DNA from: Acidaminobacter sp. JC074
Lineage (GTDB): Bacteria; Bacillota; Clostridia; Peptostreptococcales; Acidaminobacteraceae
Assembly: GCF_022496765.1 (NCBI RefSeq)
Contig: NZ_VANV01000022.1
Location: 1-64,000, forward strand
Length of the DNA stretch: 64,000 bases
Direction of reading: 5' to 3'
Shown: in pieces, positions 32,906-41,768 of the stretch
Layout of the letters: every line of letters starts with the position of its first letter
How positions within the stretch are numbered: the first letter of the stretch is position 1
Position numbers and translations under genes: made by a program
The notes under the pieces: generated by a model
Told to the model about the DNA's origin: nothing
Database searches by the model: none
Seen by the model: only the letters and a program-made list of their open reading frames with translations

Positions 32906-33863
32906 TATGGGCCTTATTGCCCTGATTACGTATATCCTTAGTGTCCTACTTGGACCTATGATCATAGAGTATTTTAAAAGACTGTCTGTTAGACAGGTCG
33001 TAAGAGAAGAAGGCCTTGAGTCTCACCATAAAAAGACTGGTACACCTACCATGGGTGGATTTATCTTCTTGGTGCCGGCTATATTAATGACACTTGTCAG
33101 TGCCTTCTTTTTAGAGGCAGTCACACCAGAGTTGATTGCAGCCATACTGGCAACCATCCTATTTGGCGCAGTTGGTTTTATCGATGATTACAGAAAAGTT
33201 ATAAGAAAACACAATGAAGGTTTAAAATCTAGAGAAAAATTAATAGGTCAGTTGATGATTGCTTTACCACTGGCATTGTTTGCAACATACTTAAATCCAG
33301 AACTATGGATTCCCTTTACAAACATCTATTGGGATCTTGGTTGGTTAAAAGCATTTGTTGTTTTATTTGTTGTTATTGCTACAACCAATGCTGTCAACCT
33401 AACAGATGGAGTAGATGGTTTATCAAGTTCAGTAACTGTACTTGTTATGGCTTTCTTTGTTTTTGTAGGTATTAAGTTTGATATGCAGTTTGCTGCAATA
33501 TTTGCAGCATCATTAATAGGTGGTTTGGTAGGTTTTATCTTCTTTAACAGATATCCAGCCAAAATCTTTATGGGTGATATCGGTTCACTTGCATTAGGTG
33601 GAGCAGTGGTATCGCTGGCCATCTTTACAAATACCTTACTTTTGATTCCTATTGTAGGTGTGATCTATTTTGCTGAAACCTTGTCTGTTACCATACAAGT
33701 CTTGTATTTTAAGAAGACAGGTAAGCGTGTCTTTAAGATGTCGCCCCTTCATCATCACTATGAGTTAAGTGGTTGGCATGAAACAAAGATAGTAAGAAAC
33801 TTTTCACTCGTAACACTTGTAGGTGTTGTTTTAGGTATGCTTAGCTTGATAGGGAGAATGTAA
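32886..33863 (+). CDS. mraY: Phospho-N-acetylmuramoyl-pentapeptide transferase
   Basis: Integral membrane enzyme making lipid I from UDP-MurNAc-pentapeptide and undecaprenyl phosphate. 325 residues with about ten TM segments. It shows the family motifs HKKTGTPTMGG, GFIDDYRKV, NLTDGVDGL and FMGDIGSLALGG (Mg2+-binding Asp) and the HHHYE motif near the C-terminus. AGGAGG inside the end of murF drives its start. Confidence 0.96.
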   Translation: MRIILASMGLIALITYILSVLLGPMIIEYFKRLSVRQVVREEGLESHHKKTGTPTMGGFIFLVPAILMTLVSAFFLEAVTPELIAAILATILFGAVGFIDDYRKVIRKHNEGLKSREKLIGQLMIALPLALFATYLNPELWIPFTNIYWDLGWLKAFVVLFVVIATTNAVNLTDGVDGLSSSVTVLVMAFFVFVGIKFDMQFAAIFAASLIGGLVGFIFFNRYPAKIFMGDIGSLALGGAVVSLAIFTNTLLLIPIVGVIYFAETLSVTIQVLYFKKTGKRVFKMSPLHHHYELSGWHETKIVRNFSLVTLVGVVLGMLSLIGRM

Positions 33864-35173
33864 TGTTTAAGGATAAAAAAATAATTGTTGTAGGCATGGC
33901 GCGTTCTGGTATTTCGGCTGCAAAGGCTTTGATTGAAGCAGGTGCTGATGTAACGGTTAACGATTCAAAAGCTGATATAGAAATTGATTTTGAAGTTAAA
34001 AAAGACCTTGGTGGACCACCATCGTCTTTAGACTATGACATCATGGTTTTAAGTCCTGGTGTACCCACTGATTTGCCATTTGTTTTAGAGGCAAAATCTA
34101 AGATGAAAGTTATCGGTGCTTTAGAAGTGGGTTACCTTTTATCAAAAGGTCGCTTCTACGGTATCACAGGAACCAACGGTAAAACGACGACTACTACTTT
34201 GACTTATGAGATTTTCAAAGCAGGAGAATGCGATGCTTATGCTGTAGGTAACATTGGTAATTCAGTTGCATCAGTTGCTTTAGAAACGACTGAAAAGAGT
34301 CATCTGATAACAGAGGTTTCGTCTTTTCAGTTAGAATCAATCGATCAGTTTAAAGTACACATTGCAGCCATCTTAAATTTTGCACCTGATCACTTGAACA
34401 GACATAAGACCATGGAAAACTATATAGACAGCAAGTGTCGTATAGCTGAAAATCAAACATCCGATGATTATCTGCTTCTCAACTACGACAACGAAGGCAC
34501 AAGAGACTTAGATACGAGTCGCTTTAAGTCTAAAGTCATTTATTTTTCTAAGTCACCTTTAAAGGAAGGTTTCTACATTGAAGATGACCATATTGTAGCT
34601 GATTTTAATGGTAAGATTAAACTCTTGCCTTTATCCCTTATACATGTGCCAGGTGACCATAACTTAGAAAACATTTTAGCAGCTATAGGGATTGCCTATC
34701 TGGCGGGGGTTTCAACTGAAGCCATGCATAAGGCCATTGATGCTTTTAGAGGTGTTGCCCACCGTATAGAATATGTAGGTACTCATCAAGGCATTAAATG
34801 TTACAACGATTCAAAAGGAACAAACCCTGATTCTTCTATAGTTGCTGTAAAGGCCATGACATCACCAACGCTTCTAATAGCTGGTGGTATGGACAAGGGC
34901 AGTGAGTTTGATGAGTTTGTGTCTTATTTTAAACATGTGAAATCATTGATTTTATTAGGTGAAACCAAGGAAAAAATAGCTGAAGCAGCGAAGAAGACTG
35001 GTTTTGATAAAATTATTTTTGTAGAGACTATGGACCAAGCTGTAGAAAAAGCTTTTGAGATAGGCGACAGGGGTGATATTTTATTATTATCACCAGCATG
35101 CGCGAGCTGGGATATGTATCCTAGTTTTGAAGTGAGAGGTGAACATTTCAAGTCATGTCTAGAGAAGTATTAA
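33863..35173 (+). CDS. murD: UDP-N-acetylmuramoylalanine--D-glutamate ligase
   Basis: Cytoplasmic Mur ligase of 436 residues: N-terminal Rossmann-like domain (VVGMARSGISAAKAL), P-loop GITGTNGKTTTT (about 105-116), central NFAPDHLNRH and C-terminal YNDSKGTNPDS with SPACASWDMY. Adds D-Glu to UDP-MurNAc-L-Ala. Its first base overlaps the mraY stop codon, and its 3' end overlaps ftsW by 19 bp. Confidence 0.96.
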   Translation: MFKDKKIIVVGMARSGISAAKALIEAGADVTVNDSKADIEIDFEVKKDLGGPPSSLDYDIMVLSPGVPTDLPFVLEAKSKMKVIGALEVGYLLSKGRFYGITGTNGKTTTTTLTYEIFKAGECDAYAVGNIGNSVASVALETTEKSHLITEVSSFQLESIDQFKVHIAAILNFAPDHLNRHKTMENYIDSKCRIAENQTSDDYLLLNYDNEGTRDLDTSRFKSKVIYFSKSPLKEGFYIEDDHIVADFNGKIKLLPLSLIHVPGDHNLENILAAIGIAYLAGVSTEAMHKAIDAFRGVAHRIEYVGTHQGIKCYNDSKGTNPDSSIVAVKAMTSPTLLIAGGMDKGSEFDEFVSYFKHVKSLILLGETKEKIAEAAKKTGFDKIIFVETMDQAVEKAFEIGDRGDILLLSPACASWDMYPSFEVRGEHFKSCLEKY

Positions 35174-36267
35174 AGAAAAAAGATACAATTGACTATGCAC
35201 TGCTTTTGATTACCATAGCCATTACATTCTTTGGCATCTATATGGTTTTAAGTGCGACATACTACAACAGTATGTTCGATGAATCTAACAGTCCTCTGAC
35301 CAGTTTTTTGTCAGACTTCAGAAAATTATTCATAGCGTTGGGGGCACTTGTTTTCTTTATCTTCTTTAAGGTAAAAATCATCAAGAAGCTGTCACCTGCA
35401 ATTATGATGGGTTCCATTCTTTTACTCCTTTTGACTAAAATAATTGGTCCTAATCTTAATGGTGCCAACCGATGGTTGATGATAGGTTCCTTTTCATTTG
35501 CAACCGCTGAGTTTGCAAAACTGGCATCAATCCTGTATTTTGCTAAGATACTTGAGAATTTCACTTCTAGTGATAGAAAGTATCAAAATGCATGGATCAA
35601 TATACTCCTATTTGGGGGTGTCAGTGCTTTCTTAATTGTTATTCAGCCTGACTTGTCTTCAGCCATTATATATTGCTTGATATTGGGTGTAATGATGTTC
35701 ACAGCCGGTGCTAAGTTCAGACATTTGGTAGTCCTTGTTTTAATAGGTGCCATGCTGATAGGTGTGGCCATTATTTCAACGCCATATCGTTTGGAAAGAA
35801 TCACAGGTCTAGGGTCAGAACATACCGATTTGACTGGTGATGAAGCACAGGCCAATCAGGCCCTTATGTCTATAGCAGAAGGTGAGGTTTTTGGTGTTGG
35901 TGCTGGTAGGGCATTTCAAACTAAGAATGCCATGAGCCAGGCGGAAAGTGATTTTATCTTTGCAACAGTTGCAGAGACAACAGGATTTTTCGGCTGCGTC
36001 CTTTTGATAACAGGCTATATGTTTATGTTATGGCGTATTTTCAGGGCGTCGCTCTTAACGGAATCCAGGTATGCATCCCTTGTAATGACTGGGGTGGGGA
36101 CTATGATTGGTGTCCAAGCCTTGATTCATATGCTGGTAAATGTTAAGTTATTTCCAGTAACAGGTGTGACTTTACCCCTCGTTTCTTCAGGTGGTACGTC
36201 TATACTTATATTATTGTCATCTTTGGGGATTGTCTTAAACTTAAGCGCCCATCCAGATGGTGTTTAG
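35155..36267 (+). CDS. ftsW: SEDS-family septal peptidoglycan polymerase FtsW
   Basis: A 370-residue polytopic membrane glycosyltransferase that works with the septal class B PBP. Hallmarks: GANRWLMIGSFSFATAEFAKLA, IQPDLSSAI, the catalytic Asp region and C-terminal LPLVSSGGTS. Position between murD and murG marks it as FtsW rather than RodA. The start lies inside murD. Confidence 0.94.
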   Translation: MSREVLKKKDTIDYALLLITIAITFFGIYMVLSATYYNSMFDESNSPLTSFLSDFRKLFIALGALVFFIFFKVKIIKKLSPAIMMGSILLLLLTKIIGPNLNGANRWLMIGSFSFATAEFAKLASILYFAKILENFTSSDRKYQNAWINILLFGGVSAFLIVIQPDLSSAIIYCLILGVMMFTAGAKFRHLVVLVLIGAMLIGVAIISTPYRLERITGLGSEHTDLTGDEAQANQALMSIAEGEVFGVGAGRAFQTKNAMSQAESDFIFATVAETTGFFGCVLLITGYMFMLWRIFRASLLTESRYASLVMTGVGTMIGVQALIHMLVNVKLFPVTGVTLPLVSSGGTSILILLSSLGIVLNLSAHPDGV

Positions 36268-36277
36268 AAAGGTGAAA

Positions 36278-37375
36278 ATGAGAGTATTAATAACAGGTGG
36301 TGGTACAGGTGGACATGTTTATCCAGCTCTATCAATCGCTGATGAATTAAAAAAGAAGTACAATAAAATAGATATCTTATTTGTAGGTACAAACAGGGGC
36401 TTAGAAGCGGACGTTGTACCTAAGGCGGGTTATGATTTTAAGACCGTTGAAGTGAAAGGTTTTAGAAGAAAACTGAGCTTAGATACACTTAAAACCTTCG
36501 GTGTTATGTTTAAAGGTTACCACCAGGCTGGTAAGATCATCAAGCAGTTTAAGCCTGATATCATTGTTGGAACGGGTGGCTATGTGGCCGGTCCTGTTAT
36601 GATGCAGGGGGTTATGCGAGGTATTAAGACCCTTGTTCATGAACAAAATGCTATTCCTGGTGTTACGGTAAAAATTTTAAGTAGATTTGTAAATAAGGTA
36701 GTCCTTTCTTATGAAGAAAGTGAAACATACTTTAAAAAGAAAGACCATTTAGAAGTGGCAGGTAATCCTGTTAGAAATGCTTTTTCTAATTTAGATAAGG
36801 AAATCTGTCGAAAAAAACTTCAAATTGACAAACCTTGTTTGTTTTCAGTTGGCGGTTCAGGTGGTGCTATGTGCATCAATGATGCAGCTATGGAAGTTAT
36901 AGAAAAGTACAATGGTAAGGATGTTCAAGTCATCCATGTAACGGGTAAGAGATACTACGATGAGTTTATGGAGAAATTATCTTCTAAGGGTCTTGTATTA
37001 GAAGACAATATCAAAGTGATGAAGTATGTCTATAACATGCCGGAGTACATGGTGGCTGCAGATTTAATGATTTCAAGATCAGGTGCTCTATCTTTATCTG
37101 AGATTGCCCTGGTAGGTATTCCATCAATTTTAATACCTTCACCTAATGTGGCGCATAACCATCAAGAACATAATGCAAAAGTTTATGAAAAACACGGTGC
37201 TGCAATCATGTTAAAGGAATCGGATATTAAAGAGAATACCATCTATCAAATTGTAGAGGAACACCTCTTTAATAAAGATCATTTAGAAACCATGTCAATC
37301 AATGCAAAGGGCCTTGCTAAGCCTTATGCAACTAAGGAAATTGTAGATTCGATAAGGAATTTGGTGAATATGTAA
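36278..37375 (+). CDS. murG: UDP-GlcNAc--MurNAc-pentapeptide-PP-undecaprenol GlcNAc transferase
   Basis: Peripheral membrane GT28 transferase forming lipid II. 365 residues with GGGTGGHVYPAL (about 7-18), VGTGGYVAGP, HEQNAIPG and the UDP-binding SRSGALSLSEIAL. The start at ATG 36278 gives the usual MRVLITGGGTGGH N-terminus and uses AAAGGTGA; the earlier in-frame ATG lies in ftsW. Its stop overlaps the ftsQ start by one base. Confidence 0.96.
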   Translation: MRVLITGGGTGGHVYPALSIADELKKKYNKIDILFVGTNRGLEADVVPKAGYDFKTVEVKGFRRKLSLDTLKTFGVMFKGYHQAGKIIKQFKPDIIVGTGGYVAGPVMMQGVMRGIKTLVHEQNAIPGVTVKILSRFVNKVVLSYEESETYFKKKDHLEVAGNPVRNAFSNLDKEICRKKLQIDKPCLFSVGGSGGAMCINDAAMEVIEKYNGKDVQVIHVTGKRYYDEFMEKLSSKGLVLEDNIKVMKYVYNMPEYMVAADLMISRSGALSLSEIALVGIPSILIPSPNVAHNHQEHNAKVYEKHGAAIMLKESDIKENTIYQIVEEHLFNKDHLETMSINAKGLAKPYATKEIVDSIRNLVNM

Positions 37376-38103
37376 TGAGAAGAAAAACCCATTATGTCAG
37401 AAACTTCTTTGTTTTAATATTAATTGGCGTACTCGTTTATATGGGCTACTATGTCTATGAGAAGACAGATGTATTTATAATAAAAGACATCAGTGTTATG
37501 GGGAATATGAGGATTACAGAAGATGAGCTTAAAGACTACCTTTTAACAGATGAACTGCATTTCTTTAAGTTGAACCAATATGAACTGGATGAAAAACTTT
37601 TAGCCTATCCAAAAGTGAAAACTGGCGTTATAAAAAAAGTCTTTCCTGACCGGTTAGAGATTGTTGTCGACGAGCGTATGCCTGTAGTGGCCCTTGAATG
37701 GTCAGAACAGTATCTCTTGGTTGATGAGGAACTGGTTGTTGTGGAAGTTGCTTCTTCAACAAGTGGTTATTATCCAATCCATGGTTATAAGTTTGAAAAC
37801 TTTAACATAGGATGTGAAATCAAAGACAATCATCGTTATATATTAGAAAATGCTATGTTTTTAGCCTTTATGATTATGAATTACGATGCTTTAGAGCAAC
37901 CTGCTATCACCATAGAAGAAAACAAGATTTTTCTTTCTGTCAATGACAACTTAAGAGTTGAGTTCGGTGATGGTGATAACATGGAAGAGCGTTTTAATAA
38001 GATGGTTGGTGTTTATGAAAAACTACAGGAGGATGGTATATACTCCGGTGTTATCAAGGTTTTTCATGATGGCTATCCGACATTCGATCCATTTGAGGAG
38101 TAG
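37375..38103 (+). CDS. ftsQ: Cell division protein FtsQ/DivIB
   Basis: Bitopic division protein of 242 residues: short basic N-terminus, TM segment (about 10-27) and an extracellular POTRA domain (IKDISVMGNMRITEDEL, about 33-105) followed by a beta domain. It scaffolds FtsL and DivIC at the septum. Position after murG is typical. murC and murB, frequent neighbours, are absent. Confidence 0.87.
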   Translation: MRRKTHYVRNFFVLILIGVLVYMGYYVYEKTDVFIIKDISVMGNMRITEDELKDYLLTDELHFFKLNQYELDEKLLAYPKVKTGVIKKVFPDRLEIVVDERMPVVALEWSEQYLLVDEELVVVEVASSTSGYYPIHGYKFENFNIGCEIKDNHRYILENAMFLAFMIMNYDALEQPAITIEENKIFLSVNDNLRVEFGDGDNMEERFNKMVGVYEKLQEDGIYSGVIKVFHDGYPTFDPFEE

Positions 38104-38105
38104 AT

Positions 38106-38822
38106 ATGAAGATAAAGAATCAAATTGCAATAGGCATCGTCTGTGTGGCCCTTGGTATTATTTTAGCCTTACAGTATAAGATTTTCCAAGATTCGCTTGC
38201 TGGCGGTGATTCCCTATTTAAAAAGCAAACAGATCTTACCAATGAACTTTTTATTTTAAAAGAAGAAAAACAACAGCTTTTGGTAGAATTAGACGCTGCA
38301 CGAACAACCCTTCTTGAAATAGAGGAGTCAGCTTCTAAAGACAATGCCATTATTAAGAATTTAACAGATACCATAAGAGAGTATGAAATACTAGCTGGTA
38401 TGACCGATGTATCTGGACAAGGAATTGTTGTTACCATAGACAATCCACCTGCAGATCAAAACACAACCGATATCAGTGTGGTGAACTATTACGATGAAGT
38501 TTTAAAGCTTGTCAATGACTTAAATGCTGCTGGTGCAGAAGCGATTTCTATTAATGAGCAAAGAGTCATAGCCATCTCTGAAATCAGGGCAGCTGGTAAT
38601 TCGATTAATGTCAACTTTGTCCCTCAAACGACACCACTGGTGATTAAGGCCATAGGCAAAAAAGATGCCTTAGAGGGTGCCTTAACTTTTAGATATGGAC
38701 AGGTAACAAGATTAAGAGAAGCCAATCTTTTAGTAGATGTAAAGGTCCTAGATGAAGTCATTATCCCAAGATACCATGGCCTTATTAATTTTGAGTATGT
38801 AGAGACTATAAAGGGTGAATAA
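38106..38822 (+). CDS. DUF881 family protein, first of a tandem pair
   Basis: A 238-residue protein with an N-terminal TM segment (about 5-22), a coiled coil (about 38-95) and an extracytoplasmic DUF881 domain. The domain's core motif is GAEAISINEQRV, followed by VIKAIG. Function is unknown; related proteins in Gram-positives lie beside division genes. The next gene encodes a clear paralogue, and the two probably form a heteromer (inference). Confidence 0.85.
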   Translation: MKIKNQIAIGIVCVALGIILALQYKIFQDSLAGGDSLFKKQTDLTNELFILKEEKQQLLVELDAARTTLLEIEESASKDNAIIKNLTDTIREYEILAGMTDVSGQGIVVTIDNPPADQNTTDISVVNYYDEVLKLVNDLNAAGAEAISINEQRVIAISEIRAAGNSINVNFVPQTTPLVIKAIGKKDALEGALTFRYGQVTRLREANLLVDVKVLDEVIIPRYHGLINFEYVETIKGE

Positions 38823-38823
38823 G

Positions 38824-39543
38824 ATGAAATTGTTTGATAAAAGACTCTTTATCTTATTTATGATGTTTGGTCTTCTATTAACTGTTCAGGTGCGTGTCCT
38901 TTCTAAGGGTGTCAAGCATGTGGGGGTAGTCAACCTGCAGGAAACGGTAAAGGCTGTAGAGAAAGAGCGGGCAGAAGTTGAGCAGCTCAAGCAGTCTATT
39001 GCCCAGTTTAATGAACAGATAGAACTCTACAATCGTCAGGTTGATGATACGGATGTTGTGGTGCAACTTGAAAAAAGGCGGCAAGATTTAGAAAAGTTTG
39101 TCAACATAACAGATGTAGAAGGACCGGGTGTTATTGTGATCATCGATGATGCGGATAGAGAACTCATTCAAGGTGAGTCAGGCAACAATGTCCTTGTGCA
39201 CGATCAAGACATCAACATCATTGTAGATGAACTCAGACAAGCAGGTGCAGAAGCAATTTCAATCAATGATACAAGAATTGTTTATCTGTCGACTGAGATT
39301 ATCTGTGTTGGACCTACAGTAAAGATAAATGGTGAACAAATGTCTGCGCCTTATGTCATTAAGGCCATAGGCAATAGAAAATATCTAGAAGCAGCCATAA
39401 CTGCCCCGTCTTCTTATGCAGACTTTTTATCAGATTATGGGCTCTTTGTAGATGTTAATACAAGTATTTCTGTTAGGATTGATAAATATAACGGTGATCT
39501 AAGATCGGGTTATATGAGATATTATGAAGAAGGTGGTCAATAA
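38824..39543 (+). CDS. DUF881 family protein, second of a tandem pair
   Basis: A 239-residue paralogue of the preceding protein, with TM segment about 8-24, coiled coil about 42-80 and the same core GAEAISINDTRIV and PYVIKAIG motifs. ATG at 38824 is two bases after the previous stop; an in-frame GTG at 38815 overlaps the ribosome site. Its stop overlaps the start of the DUF1290 gene. Function unknown. Confidence 0.85.
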   Translation: MKLFDKRLFILFMMFGLLLTVQVRVLSKGVKHVGVVNLQETVKAVEKERAEVEQLKQSIAQFNEQIELYNRQVDDTDVVVQLEKRRQDLEKFVNITDVEGPGVIVIIDDADRELIQGESGNNVLVHDQDINIIVDELRQAGAEAISINDTRIVYLSTEIICVGPTVKINGEQMSAPYVIKAIGNRKYLEAAITAPSSYADFLSDYGLFVDVNTSISVRIDKYNGDLRSGYMRYYEEGGQ

Positions 39544-39896
39544 TGATTGGTGCAATTGTTGGTTTGTTGGTTGGCTTTGGTATAGGCCTATACGTGCCTT
39601 TAACCATAGCCGGAGGGTATTCTCTCTATCTGTCAGTTGGTATACTGGCAGCCATTGACTCTGTAATAGGTGCTATTAGGGCCAATATTGAAGAACAGTT
39701 CGATTCGGCAATATTCTTATCGGGCTTTATTTTAAACTCTCTTATTGCAATGTCTTTAGCATATGCAGGTGACCTTTTAGGTATTCCGTTATACTACGCT
39801 GCAATCTTTGCCTTTGGTATGAGACTTTTCAACAACTTGGCAAGAATCAGACGTGATATGATAGAGAAGTTTAGATCTTCTAGACACAATATGTAG
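39543..39896 (+). CDS. sbp: Small basic membrane protein (DUF1290, Sbp)
   Basis: A 117-residue protein with three hydrophobic segments, including GAIVGLLVGFGIGLYVPL at the N-terminus. The YLSVGILAAIDSVIGAIRA signature marks the DUF1290 small basic protein family, found just upstream of ftsZ/ftsA in many Gram-positives. It overlaps the preceding stop by one base. Biochemical role unknown; a link to division is inferred from location. Confidence 0.85.
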   Translation: MIGAIVGLLVGFGIGLYVPLTIAGGYSLYLSVGILAAIDSVIGAIRANIEEQFDSAIFLSGFILNSLIAMSLAYAGDLLGIPLYYAAIFAFGMRLFNNLARIRRDMIEKFRSSRHNM

Positions 39897-39958
39897 CCGT
39901 TAGTTTTTGCTAACCTACTAGATATATTGAAAAATGTCAATAAAATTATGAAAATGCC

Positions 39959-39987
39959 ATAACATTATAAATCTTTTATGGTATAAT
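39959..39987 (+). promoter_or_regulatory. ftsZ promoter
   Basis: ATAACA (39959-39964), 17-base spacer, TATAAT (39982-39987) with the extended element TGG directly before it. The ~80-base leader that follows contains a weak hairpin GCTTTTT / AAAAAGC around 40010-40029. Confidence 0.6.
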
Positions 39988-40072
39988 GAAAAAAATAGGT
40001 AAAAGAGTGGCTTTTTACGCAAAAAAAGCTATTGAAAATATAGACTGGGGATTATAAAAGGAGGCAATTAGT

Positions 40073-41188
40073 TTGTTTGAATATGATATCGAAACGGAAC
40101 AATTTGCAAAGATAAAAGTTGTTGGTGTAGGTGGCGGCGGTAACAACGCTGTGAATCGTATGATTGAATCTAAATTACAAGGTGTTGAGTTTATTTCTGT
40201 GAACACGGATAAGCAATCACTTTTTACATCGAAGGCTGAATATAAAATTCAAATTGGTGAGAAATTAACAAGAGGTCTTGGCGCTGGTGCTAACCCTGAA
40301 GTGGGTTCTAAGGCTGCTGAAGAGTCTAGAGACGATATATATCAAGCCCTTCAAGGTGCTGATATGGTTTTCGTTACTGCTGGTATGGGCGGTGGTACTG
40401 GTACAGGTGCTGCACCAATCGTTGCTCAAATTGCAAAAGAAATGGGTATTTTAACAGTTGCTGTTGTCACAAAGCCATTTAGCTTTGAAGGCAAGAGAAG
40501 AATGAAAAATGCCATTTCAGGTATAGAAGCATTAAGAAATAAAGTGGATACTTTGGTAACTATTCCAAACGACCGTTTATTACAAATCGCTGAAAAGAAA
40601 ACAACTATGATTGAGGCATTCCAAATTGCCGATTCAGTTTTATTACAAGGTGTACAGGGTATTTCAGACCTGATCGCCATCCCAGGCCTTATCAACCTTG
40701 ACTTTGCTGATGTTAAAACAATTATGTTTGAAAGAGGCTTGGCGCATATGGGTATTGGTACAGCGGCTGGTGACAACAACATCATCGATGCTGTTAAGAC
40801 AGCTATTACATCACCACTTTTAGAAACAACTGTTGGTGGCGCTACTGGTGTTTTATTAAATGTAACTGGTGCAGATATTGGTGTATTAGAAGTTAATGAA
40901 GCTGCTGAACTTATTAGAGAAATTGCAGATCCAGAAGCCAACATCATCTTCGGTGCTGCCTTAGATGAAAAAATGGCTGGTGAAGTTAGAGTAACAGTTA
41001 TTGCAACAGGTTTTGACAATGACGATGTTCTTTATTCTAAGTTGCCACAAGTAGAGCAGAAAAAAGAAGCAGAAGTAGAAGTTAAGAAACCAGTAGAAGA
41101 AGTTAAAGAAGAAGTCGTAGAACAAGTAGAGAAGACAGAAGATGAGAGTGACTTTGACATTCCGACTTTCTTAAGGAAGAAACGTTAA
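40073..41188 (+). CDS. ftsZ: Cell division GTPase FtsZ
   Basis: Tubulin-like GTPase that forms the Z ring, 371 residues. It shows GVGGGGNNAVNRM at the N-terminus, the tubulin signature GGGTGTG (about 105-111), NPD-like T7 region NLDFADVKTIM, a variable acidic linker (about 325-357) and the C-terminal peptide DFDIPTFLRKKR that binds SepF and other partners. The start appears to be TTG at 40073: AAAGGAGG (40057-40064) is ideally spaced and the resulting N-terminus matches other clostridial FtsZ proteins. Own promoter upstream. Confidence 0.96.
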   Translation: MFEYDIETEQFAKIKVVGVGGGGNNAVNRMIESKLQGVEFISVNTDKQSLFTSKAEYKIQIGEKLTRGLGAGANPEVGSKAAEESRDDIYQALQGADMVFVTAGMGGGTGTGAAPIVAQIAKEMGILTVAVVTKPFSFEGKRRMKNAISGIEALRNKVDTLVTIPNDRLLQIAEKKTTMIEAFQIADSVLLQGVQGISDLIAIPGLINLDFADVKTIMFERGLAHMGIGTAAGDNNIIDAVKTAITSPLLETTVGGATGVLLNVTGADIGVLEVNEAAELIREIADPEANIIFGAALDEKMAGEVRVTVIATGFDNDDVLYSKLPQVEQKKEAEVEVKKPVEEVKEEVVEQVEKTEDESDFDIPTFLRKKR

Positions 41189-41200
41189 AGGAGGCAATTT

Positions 41201-41665
41201 ATGAAATGTCCTTATTGTGAGTTTGATGAATCAAAAGTAATTGATTCTAGACCAACAGATGAAGGTCATGTGATTCGTCGTCGCCGTGAGTGTACCAAGT
41301 GTAAAAACCGCTTCACCACTTATGAGAAGATTGAAGAAATACCATTGATCGTTGTTAAGAAAGATGGCACACGTGAGTCTTACAATAGGCCGAAACTTAT
41401 CAATGGACTGATCAGAGCTTGTGAAAAACGTCCGGTTTCTATCGAAATGATTGAAAGGATGATTGACGAAGTTGAACGTTCATTACATAACGATTTGGAA
41501 AGAGAAATTCCTTCTAAGAGAATAGGGGAATTGATCATGGAAAAATTGAAGTTGCTAGATGAGGTGGCATATGTACGTTTTGCCAGTGTTTATCGTCAGT
41601 TTAAAGATTTAAATACCTTTGTTGATGAACTTACAAAGTTATTAGATGAAAAGAAAATCAAGTAG
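41201..41665 (+). CDS. nrdR: Transcriptional repressor NrdR
   Basis: 154-residue repressor of ribonucleotide reductase genes. Zinc ribbon CPYC...CTKC (residues 3-6 and 31-34) followed by an ATP-cone (about 48-135, PLIVVKKDGTRESYNRPKL) sensing ATP/dATP. It lies 12 bases after ftsZ with AAGGAGG, where spore-forming relatives have spoIIGA-sigE-sigG. Strong terminator follows. Confidence 0.96.
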   Translation: MKCPYCEFDESKVIDSRPTDEGHVIRRRRECTKCKNRFTTYEKIEEIPLIVVKKDGTRESYNRPKLINGLIRACEKRPVSIEMIERMIDEVERSLHNDLEREIPSKRIGELIMEKLKLLDEVAYVRFASVYRQFKDLNTFVDELTKLLDEKKIK

Positions 41666-41702
41666 CCATCACTAAACCATTTTGTGATGGTTTTCTTTTT
41701 AT
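41666..41702 (+). terminator. Terminator after nrdR
   Basis: CCATCAC (41666-41672) / GTGATGG (41684-41690), then TTTTCTTTTT. Confidence 0.85.
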
Positions 41703-41717
41703 TAGACATTCTTTTCC

Positions 41718-41746
41718 TTGACGAATACATGATATCCTAGTATCAT
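41718..41746 (+). promoter_or_regulatory. Promoter of the DUF512-der unit
   Basis: TTGACG (41718-41723), 17-base spacer, TATCAT (41741-41746), 22 bases before the start codon. Confidence 0.6.
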
Positions 41747-41768
41747 TGAAATGTTGAAGAGGTGACTT

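Noticed and set aside
40426..41019. 197-residue open frame antisense to ftsZ
   Set aside because: It is the complement of a strongly conserved gene, has no ribosome site and no recognisable protein features.
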